Shown here one piece after another: positions 1-6,613 of a stretch of 7,735 bases of DNA (positions are counted from its first letter, which is position 1; each line of letters opens with the position of its first letter). The notes below the pieces were generated by a model. The model had not been told where the DNA came from. It did not search any database and saw only the letters and a list, made by a program, of their open reading frames with translations. This DNA comes from an uncultured Bacilli bacterium (GTDB lineage Bacteria; Bacillota_I; Bacilli_A; RF39; UBA660). A program made the translations under genes and the position numbers. The stretch is from contig CAKOYC010000046.1 in the NCBI GenBank assembly GCA_934130265.1, positions 1-7,735 of the forward strand, in the 5' to 3' direction.

Positions 1-1961
1 CTCCAAATAGGAATACCAAGTAATTTAGCTTTATCATATTTACTACCTGGATTCTCTCCTACTATTACTACATCAGTTTTAGATGAAACACTTTCTATAC
101 ACTTTCCACCTCTTGTTACAATACTATCTTTTGCTACATCTCTAGTTAATTCCTTTAATGTTCCTGTTAAAACAAATCTTTTACCAGCAAAGTTTTCATC
201 TAACACTTTCTTCTTACCAAGATATTTCATATTAAGTCCTAACTCTTTTAATTTATTAATTAATTCTAAATTAGTAGAGTCGCTAAAATATTCTACCACA
301 CAACTAGCAATAATGGAACCAATATCATCAATATCTGTTAATTCATCTAGAGTTGCCTTAGATAACCCATCTATAGTTTCAAACTTCTCTGCTAATATCT
401 TAGCTTTTTCTTTTCCTACATGTGGAATACCTAACCCAAATAGTAATCTTTCTAAGGAGTTTTTCTTACTTTCTTCTATTGACTCAAGTAGTTTACTAAT
501 AGATTTTTCTCCATATCCTTCTAAGTTTACTAAGTCATCTTTATGATTCTTTAATAAATATATATCACTAATATCTCTTATAAAATTAAAATTATAAAGG
601 TCTTCCATTATCTGGTCACCTAGTCCTTGAATATTCATTGCTCCTTTTGAAACAAAGTGAATAAAACTCTCAACATGTCTTGCTGGACATAGTTTATTAG
701 GACAGTAGTAATCAACTTGTTCCTCTTTTTTTACTAACCTAGTGCCACAGATAGGACATTCACTAATCATTACAAAGTCTTTTTCAGATCCTGTTCTTCT
801 TTCTTTTTTAGCTTCTACTACTTCTGGAATTACATCTCCTGCTTTTCTAATAGATACTATATCTCCTATTTTTAAATCTTTTTCTTTAACATACATATCA
901 TTATGAAGTGTAGCTCTTCTAATAGTACTACCCATTACAATAACTGGTTCCAAAATAGCATTAGGAGTTATTTGACCAGTTCTTCCTACTGTAAAGATAA
1001 TATCTTCTAACTTAGTTAAAACTTCAGTTGCAGGAAACTTATATGCAATAGCCCAACGAGGTGTCTTAGCAGTATAACCTAGTTTTTGTTGAATCTCAAT
1101 AGAATCAACTTTTATAACAATACCATCAATATCATAAGGAAGACTATCTCTAATAGCTGCTTTTTCATGAATATAGTCCATTACTTCATCTATATTTTTA
1201 ACTACTTTATTATTAGGATTAGTTTTAAATCCTAGCTTATTAAAATATTCTAAAGCCTCATGATGAGTCTTAATTCCATAGTCTAAAGGATTTGGTAAAT
1301 GATACAAAAAAGCATCTAAATTACGTTTAGCAGCTACTTTAGAATCTAATTGTCTAATAGAACCAGCGGCTGCATTTCTAGTATTCTGTAATAAAGGAAG
1401 ATTCTTTTCTTTTCTTTCTTCATTTAATCTTTTTAAAGTTTCTTTTCCCATAAATATTTCGCCACGCACTTCAATAGTTACAGCATCTTTCAACTTAAGA
1501 GGAATACTTTTAATAGTCTTAACATTATGAGTAATATCTTCTCCTACTACTCCATTACCTCTAGTAGATGCTGATACAAGAATACCATCTTCATAATGAA
1601 GAGAAACTGATAAACCATCTATCTTTAATTCGCAAACATACTCCGGATGAAATCCATTAGATTCTATCCGTTCTAGAAAAGCAAGTATCTCTTCTTCACT
1701 AAATACATCACCTAAAGAAAGCATAGGAATAGTATGTTCTATCTTTTTAAATGAATCTATTACTTCTCCACCAACATGTAAAGTAGGTGAATCATTTCTT
1801 TTCCAATCTGGATGATTTTTCTCAATAGTTTCTAATTCTCTTAGATACTTATCAAACTCCTGATCTGTAATAGTTGGATTATCTTTCACATAATAGTTAT
1901 AATTAGCATCATTTAAGATATCTATTAATTCATTCATTCTCTCTATTGATTCTTGTATCAT
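1..1961 (-). CDS. ligA: NAD-dependent DNA ligase LigA (C-terminal end cut by window edge)
   Basis: LigA seals nicks between Okazaki fragments and during repair, using NAD+ to adenylate its active-site lysine. I translated the minus strand from the ATG at 1961-1959 and it stays open for 653 codons to the window edge; the family is usually about 665-670 residues, so only the last 15 or so are missing. Visible in order: N-terminal Ia-type region; the adenylation motif CELKIDGLS with catalytic K113; TRGNGVVGEDIT from R134; EVRGE; NAAAGSIRQLD; LPYDIDGIVIKV; the OB-fold region with TVGRTGQITP; a Zn finger with C402, C405, C420 and C425; helix-hairpin-helix repeats (GLGIPHVGKEKA, DIDDIGSIIA); and a BRCT domain from about residue 587 (FVLTGTL, then ENPGSKYDKAKLLGIPIW). 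All key residues are present and there is no frameshift. The start has a good RBS 12 nt after the previous stop. It is the last visible gene of the pcrA unit. Confidence 0.98.
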   Translation of the reverse strand, partial: MIQESIERMNELIDILNDANYNYYVKDNPTITDQEFDKYLRELETIEKNHPDWKRNDSPTLHVGGEVIDSFKKIEHTIPMLSLGDVFSEEEILAFLERIESNGFHPEYVCELKIDGLSVSLHYEDGILVSASTRGNGVVGEDITHNVKTIKSIPLKLKDAVTIEVRGEIFMGKETLKRLNEERKEKNLPLLQNTRNAAAGSIRQLDSKVAAKRNLDAFLYHLPNPLDYGIKTHHEALEYFNKLGFKTNPNNKVVKNIDEVMDYIHEKAAIRDSLPYDIDGIVIKVDSIEIQQKLGYTAKTPRWAIAYKFPATEVLTKLEDIIFTVGRTGQITPNAILEPVIVMGSTIRRATLHNDMYVKEKDLKIGDIVSIRKAGDVIPEVVEAKKERRTGSEKDFVMISECPICGTRLVKKEEQVDYYCPNKLCPARHVESFIHFVSKGAMNIQGLGDQIMEDLYNFNFIRDISDIYLLKNHKDDLVNLEGYGEKSISKLLESIEESKKNSLERLLFGLGIPHVGKEKAKILAEKFETIDGLSKATLDELTDIDDIGSIIASCVVEYFSDSTNLELINKLKELGLNMKYLGKKKVLDENFAGKRFVLTGTLKELTRDVAKDSIVTRGGKCIESVSSKTDVVIVGENPGSKYDKAKLLGIPIW

Positions 1962-1967
1962 AGTTTT

Positions 1968-1975
1968 TCACCTCT
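1968..1975 (-). promoter_or_regulatory. ligA ribosome binding site overlapping the upstream stop codon
   Basis: The minus strand reads TAGAGGTGA followed by AAAACT and the ligA ATG. AGAGGTGA is a good Shine-Dalgarno at normal spacing. Its first two bases are the last two of the TAG stop of the preceding nucleotidyltransferase gene, so a ribosome terminating there sits on the ligA initiation region. This supports translational coupling and fixes the ligA start at 1961. Confidence 0.75.
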
Positions 1976-2870
1976 ACCATAGTTTATTTGGATAAACTTT
2001 TTCTTTTATTAATTCGTCTATTGCCTTAACTACCTCTTCTTTATCTTCTTTATAAGTAACTCCATGCCAGATAGCATTTGTACTTAATAAATCAACTTCT
2101 ACCCTATCTTCTTTTATAGCATCTTTTACTACATCCGGTATTAAAAATTCACATTTAGATAAATCATTCTTATTAGTCTCTAAAAACTTGATTAATTTCT
2201 CTTCTAAATAATCAAAAACCTTTGGAGTAAATAATAATAAATTCATTGATACTAGTGAATCATCTTCCACTATAAACTCAGTGTCACCATCTAATGGTTT
2301 TGCCATTATTTTGTCATCAACTTTCTCTACACTACTCTCAATTAAATCTTTTAATTTACCATTTTCTTCCCTACAAATTCCTCTTTTAGCTGCCCCATTA
2401 GGACTAAGTGTTTTACCAACTTTATAACCTACTACAGCATAATGTTTATCATCAATTTTATCTAAGTATTTACTAGCTACCATATAAGCATTTCTTCCAT
2501 AAAAGTCATCTGCATTAATAATAGCAAATGGTGTTTTTACTTTATCTTTTGCACATAATATAGCATGCCCTGTTCCTAGTGGTTTTACTCTTGTTTTTAA
2601 ACTAGAATAATTTTCTTTTAAGTTAGAATCATCTTGAAAAACATATTCTGTTTCAATATAAGGTTCTACTCTTTTTCCTATTGTTTCTTTAAATATGTCA
2701 TAATTTTCTTCTTTAATAATAAAGACAATTTTAGTAAATCCTGCTAACTTTGCATCATAAACTGAATAGTCTATTAAAAACTCTCCATTAGGTCCCATTG
2801 GTTCTATTTGTTTAAGTCCTCCGAATCGGCTACCCATTCCTGCAGCCATTACTAATAATGTTTTTTGCAT
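1974..2870 (-). CDS. Sugar-nucleotidyltransferase-like protein (GT-A fold NTP transferase)
   Basis: A cytosolic 298-residue protein of the NTP-transferase family, whose members join a sugar phosphate to an NTP to make an NDP-sugar and pyrophosphate. Seen in the sequence: the N-terminal nucleotide-binding signature AAGMGSRFGGLKQIEPMG (residues 9-26), the GTGHAI segment at 99-104 that normally contacts the base, INADDFYG (118-125) with the acidic metal-binding pair, and EFLIPDVV (241-248) near the sugar-binding side. There is no signal peptide or membrane segment. The GGLKQI variant is typical of a broad family in gut Firmicutes and Bacteroidetes that, from memory, often sits beside a choline/hexosamine-kinase-like phosphotransferase; no such kinase is in this window. 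Substrate cannot be read from sequence. The start lies 19 nt inside the upstream gene, and the RBS (AAGGGA about 11 nt before ATG) is only moderate, suggesting coupling. Family is confident; exact reaction is inference. Confidence 0.9.
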   Translation of the reverse strand: MQKTLLVMAAGMGSRFGGLKQIEPMGPNGEFLIDYSVYDAKLAGFTKIVFIIKEENYDIFKETIGKRVEPYIETEYVFQDDSNLKENYSSLKTRVKPLGTGHAILCAKDKVKTPFAIINADDFYGRNAYMVASKYLDKIDDKHYAVVGYKVGKTLSPNGAAKRGICREENGKLKDLIESSVEKVDDKIMAKPLDGDTEFIVEDDSLVSMNLLLFTPKVFDYLEEKLIKFLETNKNDLSKCEFLIPDVVKDAIKEDRVEVDLLSTNAIWHGVTYKEDKEEVVKAIDELIKEKVYPNKLW

Positions 2871-3562
2871 AAAATCTTTCTTCCCTTCTTTTCTCTTTCT
2901 AAATTTTTATCAGTTATAACTAAGCCTTCTAATAAATCAGTATACCCTCTACTTTTCTCCTCTTCTCCAGTTAAAAAGTCTTTTTCTTTAATAATATATT
3001 TATCATTTTCTTTCATAATAGCCATTATCATGGTATCATTATCTGATAATTTTTTCATAATGTTAGGAAACATAGTAAAAATACTGGCTGTTTTTTCTCC
3101 TGCTTTACTTATTAATAGATTTTGGTAGTCACTATCTGTTTTTATAAAACTACAAGCATTATTTAATAGTACTAAATTATATTCTTTATCTAAATTAGTC
3201 ATAATTTTATCAATAGATTGTTCTACGTCTTTTCCATACCAAGCTAAATAGTCATTTAAATTAGTAAATGTATTAACTAATGAATCTCCTTGTACTAAAG
3301 CAGTTGTATATTCAATTTTCTTATTACCATTTTTTCTTATTTTAGCTGTAAACAAATCATCATCTAATGAATAGCTTACTATTAATTTCTTATCATTTAA
3401 TATATTTCCTTTAACTACAATAAATCTATTAAATGCCGATAATTCGTTCTTACTTAGTTCAATTTCACTATTTCCACAATTACTTACTAATTTTCCTTCT
3501 AAACGATGAACTAAATTTTTACTTACCTCTAATTGATATCCTTGTCTTATTCTATTTTCCAT
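2852..3562 (-). CDS. Unrecognised 236-residue cytosolic protein
   Basis: I do not recognise this protein and assign no function. It is a complete ORF with a strong RBS (AGGAGGG, 8 nt before ATG). It has no signal peptide, transmembrane stretch, cysteine cluster, Walker motif or obvious catalytic signature. The N-terminal two thirds alternate short hydrophobic and polar stretches suggestive of beta strands (for example FIVVKGNIL, KKLIVSYSL). The middle holds helical segments around NLNDYLAWYGKDVEQ (101-115) and NLVLLNNACSFI (129-140). The C-terminus is strongly basic (KNLEREKKGRKILCKKHY, 219-236), but those bases also carry the RBS and start of the next gene, so part of that composition may be imposed by overlap. 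It follows the pcrA stop by 13 nt and overlaps the nucleotidyltransferase gene by 19 nt, so co-expression with both is likely. A sugar-metabolic partner role or a DNA-associated role are both only guesses. Confidence 0.85.
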   Translation of the reverse strand: MENRIRQGYQLEVSKNLVHRLEGKLVSNCGNSEIELSKNELSAFNRFIVVKGNILNDKKLIVSYSLDDDLFTAKIRKNGNKKIEYTTALVQGDSLVNTFTNLNDYLAWYGKDVEQSIDKIMTNLDKEYNLVLLNNACSFIKTDSDYQNLLISKAGEKTASIFTMFPNIMKKLSDNDTMIMAIMKENDKYIIKEKDFLTGEEEKSRGYTDLLEGLVITDKNLEREKKGRKILCKKHY

Positions 3563-3570
3563 TTTTTGAA

Positions 3571-3578
3571 CCCTCCTA
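3571..3578 (-). promoter_or_regulatory. Strong RBS merged with the pcrA stop codon
   Basis: The minus strand reads TAGGAGGG, then 8 nt, then the ATG of the 236-residue gene. The TAG is the pcrA stop, so the stop and an almost perfect Shine-Dalgarno share bases. This is the strongest RBS in the window. It implies that the unknown gene is well translated and coupled to termination of pcrA translation. Confidence 0.85.
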
Positions 3579-5669
3579 AATTTTTGCTAAACTTTTATGA
3601 TTCTTTAATAGTTTTTTAACCCCGAATGGTATTGGGAAAGCAACTGTAACTAATGAATTAGTAACATCTACTACCTTACCTCTACCAAAGTGATCATGCA
3701 CAACATAGTCGCCTATTTGATAATCAACCTCTTCATCTCTTAAGACACTATTTACATCTATCTTCTTTTCTGGTTCTTTCCTTGCCACAGTATTAGTTTC
3801 TAATAAATCTTTATCTATTTCTCCTAGAAATCTACTTGGTGGATTAATTTGTTCATTACCAAACAATACTCTTCGCCTTGCATTAAATAGATATAATTTT
3901 TCTCTTGCTCTTGTTATAGCTACATAACAAAGTCTTCTTTCTTCCTCAACATCATAACTACTATATAAACTATTCATATGAGGAAATATTCCTTCTTCAA
4001 GTCCAATAACAAATACGATATCAAACTCAAGTCCTTTAACAGAATGAACTGTCATTAAACTTACTTTATCCCTTGCTTCACTATATTCATCTTTATCATT
4101 TACTAAGCTTATCTCATATAGAAAGTCTTCTAATGATACTAGACCTAATCTTTCTTCAAAAGCCTTGGTAATTGATTTAAATTCTTTTAAGTTTTCAAGT
4201 CTAACTTCAGCTTCTATACTTTTTTCAGCTTCTAGTTCTTTTCTAATTCCACTAGCATCCAATACTTTATCAATTAACTCTGTAAGACTTACCGTTTCTG
4301 ATACTTTCTTTAGTGATAAGATTAAATCTTTAAACGGTTGTTCTTTACCACCATCAATTGCATCAAATAAACTAGAGTTATTTATGTCAGCCTTTGTCTG
4401 TAAAGATTGAATAGTCTTTAGTCCTATTCCCCTTTTAGGGGTATTAATAACTCTTAAGAAACTAACATCATCTTTTTCATTATAGATTAGTTTTAGGTAT
4501 GCTAATAAGTCTTTAATTTCTTTTCTTGAATAAAAACTTAAACCTCCTACTATATGATAAGGAATACTATCTTTTAATAATTCTTCTTCCATTACACGTG
4601 ACTGTGCATTAGTTCTATAAAGTATAGCTACTTGACTAAGACTTTTACCACTATCTTGTATCTTTTTTATAAAACTAGCTACTTGATGGGCTTCATCTAA
4701 TTGATCATAAGCTCTATAATAAGTAACCTTCTCACCATCACCTTTAGTTGACCAAAGATTTTTTTCTTTTCTACTCTGATTATTTTTAATAACACAGTTA
4801 GCTGCATCCAAGATATTTTTAGTTGATCTATAGTTTTGTTCTAGTTTAATACTCAAGGCATTAGAATAATCTTTTTCAAAGTTTAAAATATTCTTATAGT
4901 TAGCACCTCTAAAGCCATATATAGCTTGATCTGCATCTCCTACTACACAAATATTTTTATATTTGGCACTTATCATTTTCGATAATATATACTGAGCTTC
5001 ATTAGTATCCTGATACTCATCTATTAAAATATACTTATATCTATTTTGATACATTTCTAAAATATCTTTATGTTTTCTAAATAATTTTATAGGTAGTAGT
5101 AATAAGTCATCAAAATCAACAGCATTACTGCTCTTTAATTTTTCTTCATATTTTCTATAAACATCTAATATTATTTGATCAAAATCACCTGCTACATACT
5201 TCTCATAATCATTAGGTGTCATCAGCTCATTTTTACAACTACTTATTTTATTTTTAACTGCTTTTGGACTAAACTGTTTTATGTCATAGTTTAAATCTTT
5301 CATTATTTTTTTAACTATTACTAATGAATCATCACTATCCATTATAACGAAATTAGAATCATATCCTAAGGTTTTACAGTTTTCTCTTAATAGTTTAAGA
5401 CCAAAAGAATGGAAGGTAGATATTTGAATAAAACGAGCTTCTTCACCAATTAAATTTTCTACTCTTTCCTTCATCTCTTTAGCTGCTTTATTAGTAAATG
5501 TTATAGCAAGTATTTCATAAGGTGATATATTTTTTTCTTTAATTAAGTATGCTATCTTAGTAGTTAAAACTTTAGTCTTACCACTACCTGCTCCTGCTAG
5601 AATAAGAAGAGGTCCTTCATTATACAATACTGCTTTCTTTTGCTCTTTATTTAAATTTTCTAAATCCAT
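3576..5669 (-). CDS. pcrA: ATP-dependent 3'-5' DNA helicase PcrA (UvrD/Rep superfamily 1A)
   Basis: PcrA unwinds DNA in repair, plasmid rolling-circle replication and at replication-transcription conflicts. With the start I prefer it has 697 residues. Motifs, numbered from that start: Q-motif LNKEQKKAV (6-14), Walker A AGAGSGKT (25-32), Ia ITFTNKAAKEM (56-66), II DEYQDT (217-222), III VVGDADQAIYGFRGA (242-256), IV LEQNYRS (276-282), V TVHSVKGLEFD (540-550) and VI RRLCYVAITRARE (578-590). The last 48 residues (GDYVVHDHFGRGKVV, then FGVKKLLKNH) form the Tudor-like PcrA C-terminal domain known to contact RNA polymerase. No motif is lost. An in-frame ATG lies 21 nt further upstream (5690), but it abuts a TATAAT and lacks an RBS, whereas the ATG at 5669 has GAGGGA 7 nt before it. 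It is the first gene of the unit ending in ligA. Confidence 0.98.
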   Translation of the reverse strand: MDLENLNKEQKKAVLYNEGPLLILAGAGSGKTKVLTTKIAYLIKEKNISPYEILAITFTNKAAKEMKERVENLIGEEARFIQISTFHSFGLKLLRENCKTLGYDSNFVIMDSDDSLVIVKKIMKDLNYDIKQFSPKAVKNKISSCKNELMTPNDYEKYVAGDFDQIILDVYRKYEEKLKSSNAVDFDDLLLLPIKLFRKHKDILEMYQNRYKYILIDEYQDTNEAQYILSKMISAKYKNICVVGDADQAIYGFRGANYKNILNFEKDYSNALSIKLEQNYRSTKNILDAANCVIKNNQSRKEKNLWSTKGDGEKVTYYRAYDQLDEAHQVASFIKKIQDSGKSLSQVAILYRTNAQSRVMEEELLKDSIPYHIVGGLSFYSRKEIKDLLAYLKLIYNEKDDVSFLRVINTPKRGIGLKTIQSLQTKADINNSSLFDAIDGGKEQPFKDLILSLKKVSETVSLTELIDKVLDASGIRKELEAEKSIEAEVRLENLKEFKSITKAFEERLGLVSLEDFLYEISLVNDKDEYSEARDKVSLMTVHSVKGLEFDIVFVIGLEEGIFPHMNSLYSSYDVEEERRLCYVAITRAREKLYLFNARRRVLFGNEQINPPSRFLGEIDKDLLETNTVARKEPEKKIDVNSVLRDEEVDYQIGDYVVHDHFGRGKVVDVTNSLVTVAFPIPFGVKKLLKNHKSLAKI

Positions 5670-5676
5670 CTTCTCT

Positions 5677-5682
5677 TCCCTC
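5677..5682 (-). promoter_or_regulatory. pcrA ribosome binding site that decides the start
   Basis: The minus strand reads GAGGGA, then 7 nt, then the ATG at 5669-5667. The alternative ATG at 5690 is preceded only by TAATTTAAGATATAATTAAT, with no purine-rich RBS. This site therefore favours the downstream start (MDLENLNKEQ). Confidence 0.7.
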
Positions 5683-5694
5683 ACTCCCATATTA

Positions 5695-5727
5695 ATTATA
5701 TCTTAAATTAACAGTTAATGCTAGCAA
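5695..5727 (-). promoter_or_regulatory. Probable sigma-A-type promoter of the pcrA unit
   Basis: In the 83-bp gap after the terminator, the minus strand has a perfect -10 hexamer TATAAT at 5700-5695. Its best-spaced -35 (TAGCAT at 5723-5718, 17-nt spacer) is poor. Alternatively TTGCTA (5727-5722) lies 16 nt from TAAGAT (5705-5700). Either way transcription would start near 5687-5693, giving a leader of roughly 20 nt that contains the pcrA RBS. A promoter is expected here because the upstream unit is terminated; the exact hexamers are inference. Confidence 0.5.
5707..5719 (-). other. 13-nt perfect palindrome in the promoter spacer
   Basis: The sequence ATTAACTGTTAAT is a perfect inverted repeat with 6-bp arms and one central base. 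It lies between the possible -35 and -10 elements of the pcrA promoter, a position where a dimeric repressor could block RNA polymerase. The arms are mostly A/T in an AT-rich genome, so chance is a serious alternative. It does not resemble the LexA box I know from Bacillota (GAACN4GTTC-type). Confidence 0.3.
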
Positions 5728-5731
5728 TGGC

Positions 5732-5759
5732 AAAAAAAAGAATAGATTTTTTCTATTCT
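5732..5759 (-). terminator. Rho-independent terminator of the adhesin-sortase unit
   Basis: On the minus strand an 8-bp perfect stem AGAATAGA / TCTATTCT (5759-5752 and 5746-5739) encloses a loop of five A. It is followed at once by a run of seven T (5738-5732). The stem is AT-rich but has no mismatch. There is no T-run on the other side, so it works only in the minus direction. The 5' arm contains the TAG stop of the membrane-protein gene, so translation reaches into the hairpin. It separates this unit from pcrA. Confidence 0.85.
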
Positions 5760-6592
5760 CCAATACTTTGATATAAACGATTTAACTCTGTTAATGCACT
5801 AGACTGTTGCTGTTCTTTTAATTTTTCTTCTTTAAGAACCTTTAACATTAATTTATATTCTTCAATAGTAAATGGCTCTTCTTTCTTTTCTTCTTTTATT
5901 TCTTGTGATTCTACTTTTGGTTGTTCAAAATAAGTATACTCTTTACGAGGTGACAATACTTTTTCTTCATCAAAGTTATGAATAACATTATAGTTAACAA
6001 ATTCTTCTTTAGTATCTTCTCTTTTCTTTTCTTGATATTTACGAATGAAATGATAAACTACCAAGACTAATACCCAAGTTACAAATAGAAACATACTAAA
6101 TTCTAATAAACTACGAACTTTATCATTACTATATAATTCTTTTAAATCAAATACATCTACTTTTAACGTATTAACAATGCTTAACATTAATACTAAGAAG
6201 TAAACTAATAATCCATAAATAATTGAATTTAATACTTTAATTATTCTAGATATATTCTTATGAAAGACACTTACCAAAGTAATGATAGTTGCTATTAAAA
6301 GCATACATATGTATATTACTATATTAGGAAAGTAATAACCAATAAATACTTGATTAACAGCATAATCTACTAAGGTAGAGAAACTTTCTCCATATTGAAT
6401 AATAAGATAGATAAAGAAAGCTGTATAAATTAATAAATACGTTTTTCTACTTTGTTTTTTATTAGCATTATTAGTAGTACTAAATAAGAAAACTAATACA
6501 GCAATAGCCACAAAGAATATTAGGTATAGAGGTGATGAAGATATCACACTCCAAATAATTTTTAATTTTTTGTCTAACGATACTGGACTCAT
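5753..6592 (-). CDS. Unrecognised membrane protein with cytoplasmic charged tail
   Basis: I do not recognise the family. From the ATG at 6592 it has 279 residues. Five hydrophobic segments lie at about 21-38, 52-67, 85-109, 118-141 and 166-183. The last is followed by HFIRKYQEKKRE, so by the positive-inside rule the remaining 90 or so residues are cytoplasmic. That tail is rich in Glu and Lys (EIKEEKKEE at about 231-239) and ends in a likely helical or coiled-coil stretch (EEYKLMLKVLKEEKLKEQQQ). No enzyme motif is seen. A GTG at 6601 would add three residues, but it abuts the GGGGG of the RBS; the ATG at 6592 is 8 nt after that run and is preferred. The gene starts 21 nt after the sortase stop and ends in the unit's terminator, so it is most simply a co-expressed partner of the sortase and adhesin. 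That role is inference. Confidence 0.85.
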   Translation of the reverse strand: MSPVSLDKKLKIIWSVISSSPLYLIFFVAIAVLVFLFSTTNNANKKQSRKTYLLIYTAFFIYLIIQYGESFSTLVDYAVNQVFIGYYFPNIVIYICMLLIATIITLVSVFHKNISRIIKVLNSIIYGLLVYFLVLMLSIVNTLKVDVFDLKELYSNDKVRSLLEFSMFLFVTWVLVLVVYHFIRKYQEKKREDTKEEFVNYNVIHNFDEEKVLSPRKEYTYFEQPKVESQEIKEEKKEEPFTIEEYKLMLKVLKEEKLKEQQQSSALTELNRLYQSIGE

Positions 6593-6598
6593 CACCAA

Positions 6599-6609
6599 CA
6601 CCCCCTTTT
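6599..6609 (-). promoter_or_regulatory. RBS of the membrane-protein gene
   Basis: The minus strand reads AAAAGGGGGTG, ending 6 nt before the ATG at 6592; the G-run itself ends 8 nt before it. This places initiation at that ATG and argues against the GTG at 6601, which would begin right at the end of the G-run. The five-G run makes an imperfect but usable anti-SD match. Confidence 0.65.
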
Positions 6610-6613
6610 ATTT

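Noticed and set aside
313..546. Plus-strand ORF of 77 codons
   Set aside because: It lies wholly inside ligA on the other strand, in a region with clear LigA helix-hairpin-helix sequence, and has no RBS or recognisable product.
2865..3128. Plus-strand ORF of 87 codons with hydrophobic content
   Set aside because: It is antisense to the 236-residue gene. The hydrophobic Phe/Ser/Ile composition is what the complement of Lys/Glu-rich codons gives.
4165..4410. Plus-strand ORF of 81 codons
   Set aside because: It is a shadow of pcrA, antisense to the region before motif V.
5670..5752. A small RNA or riboswitch in the longest gap
   Set aside because: The 83 bp are accounted for by a terminator, a promoter and the pcrA RBS; the predicted leader is only about 20 nt.
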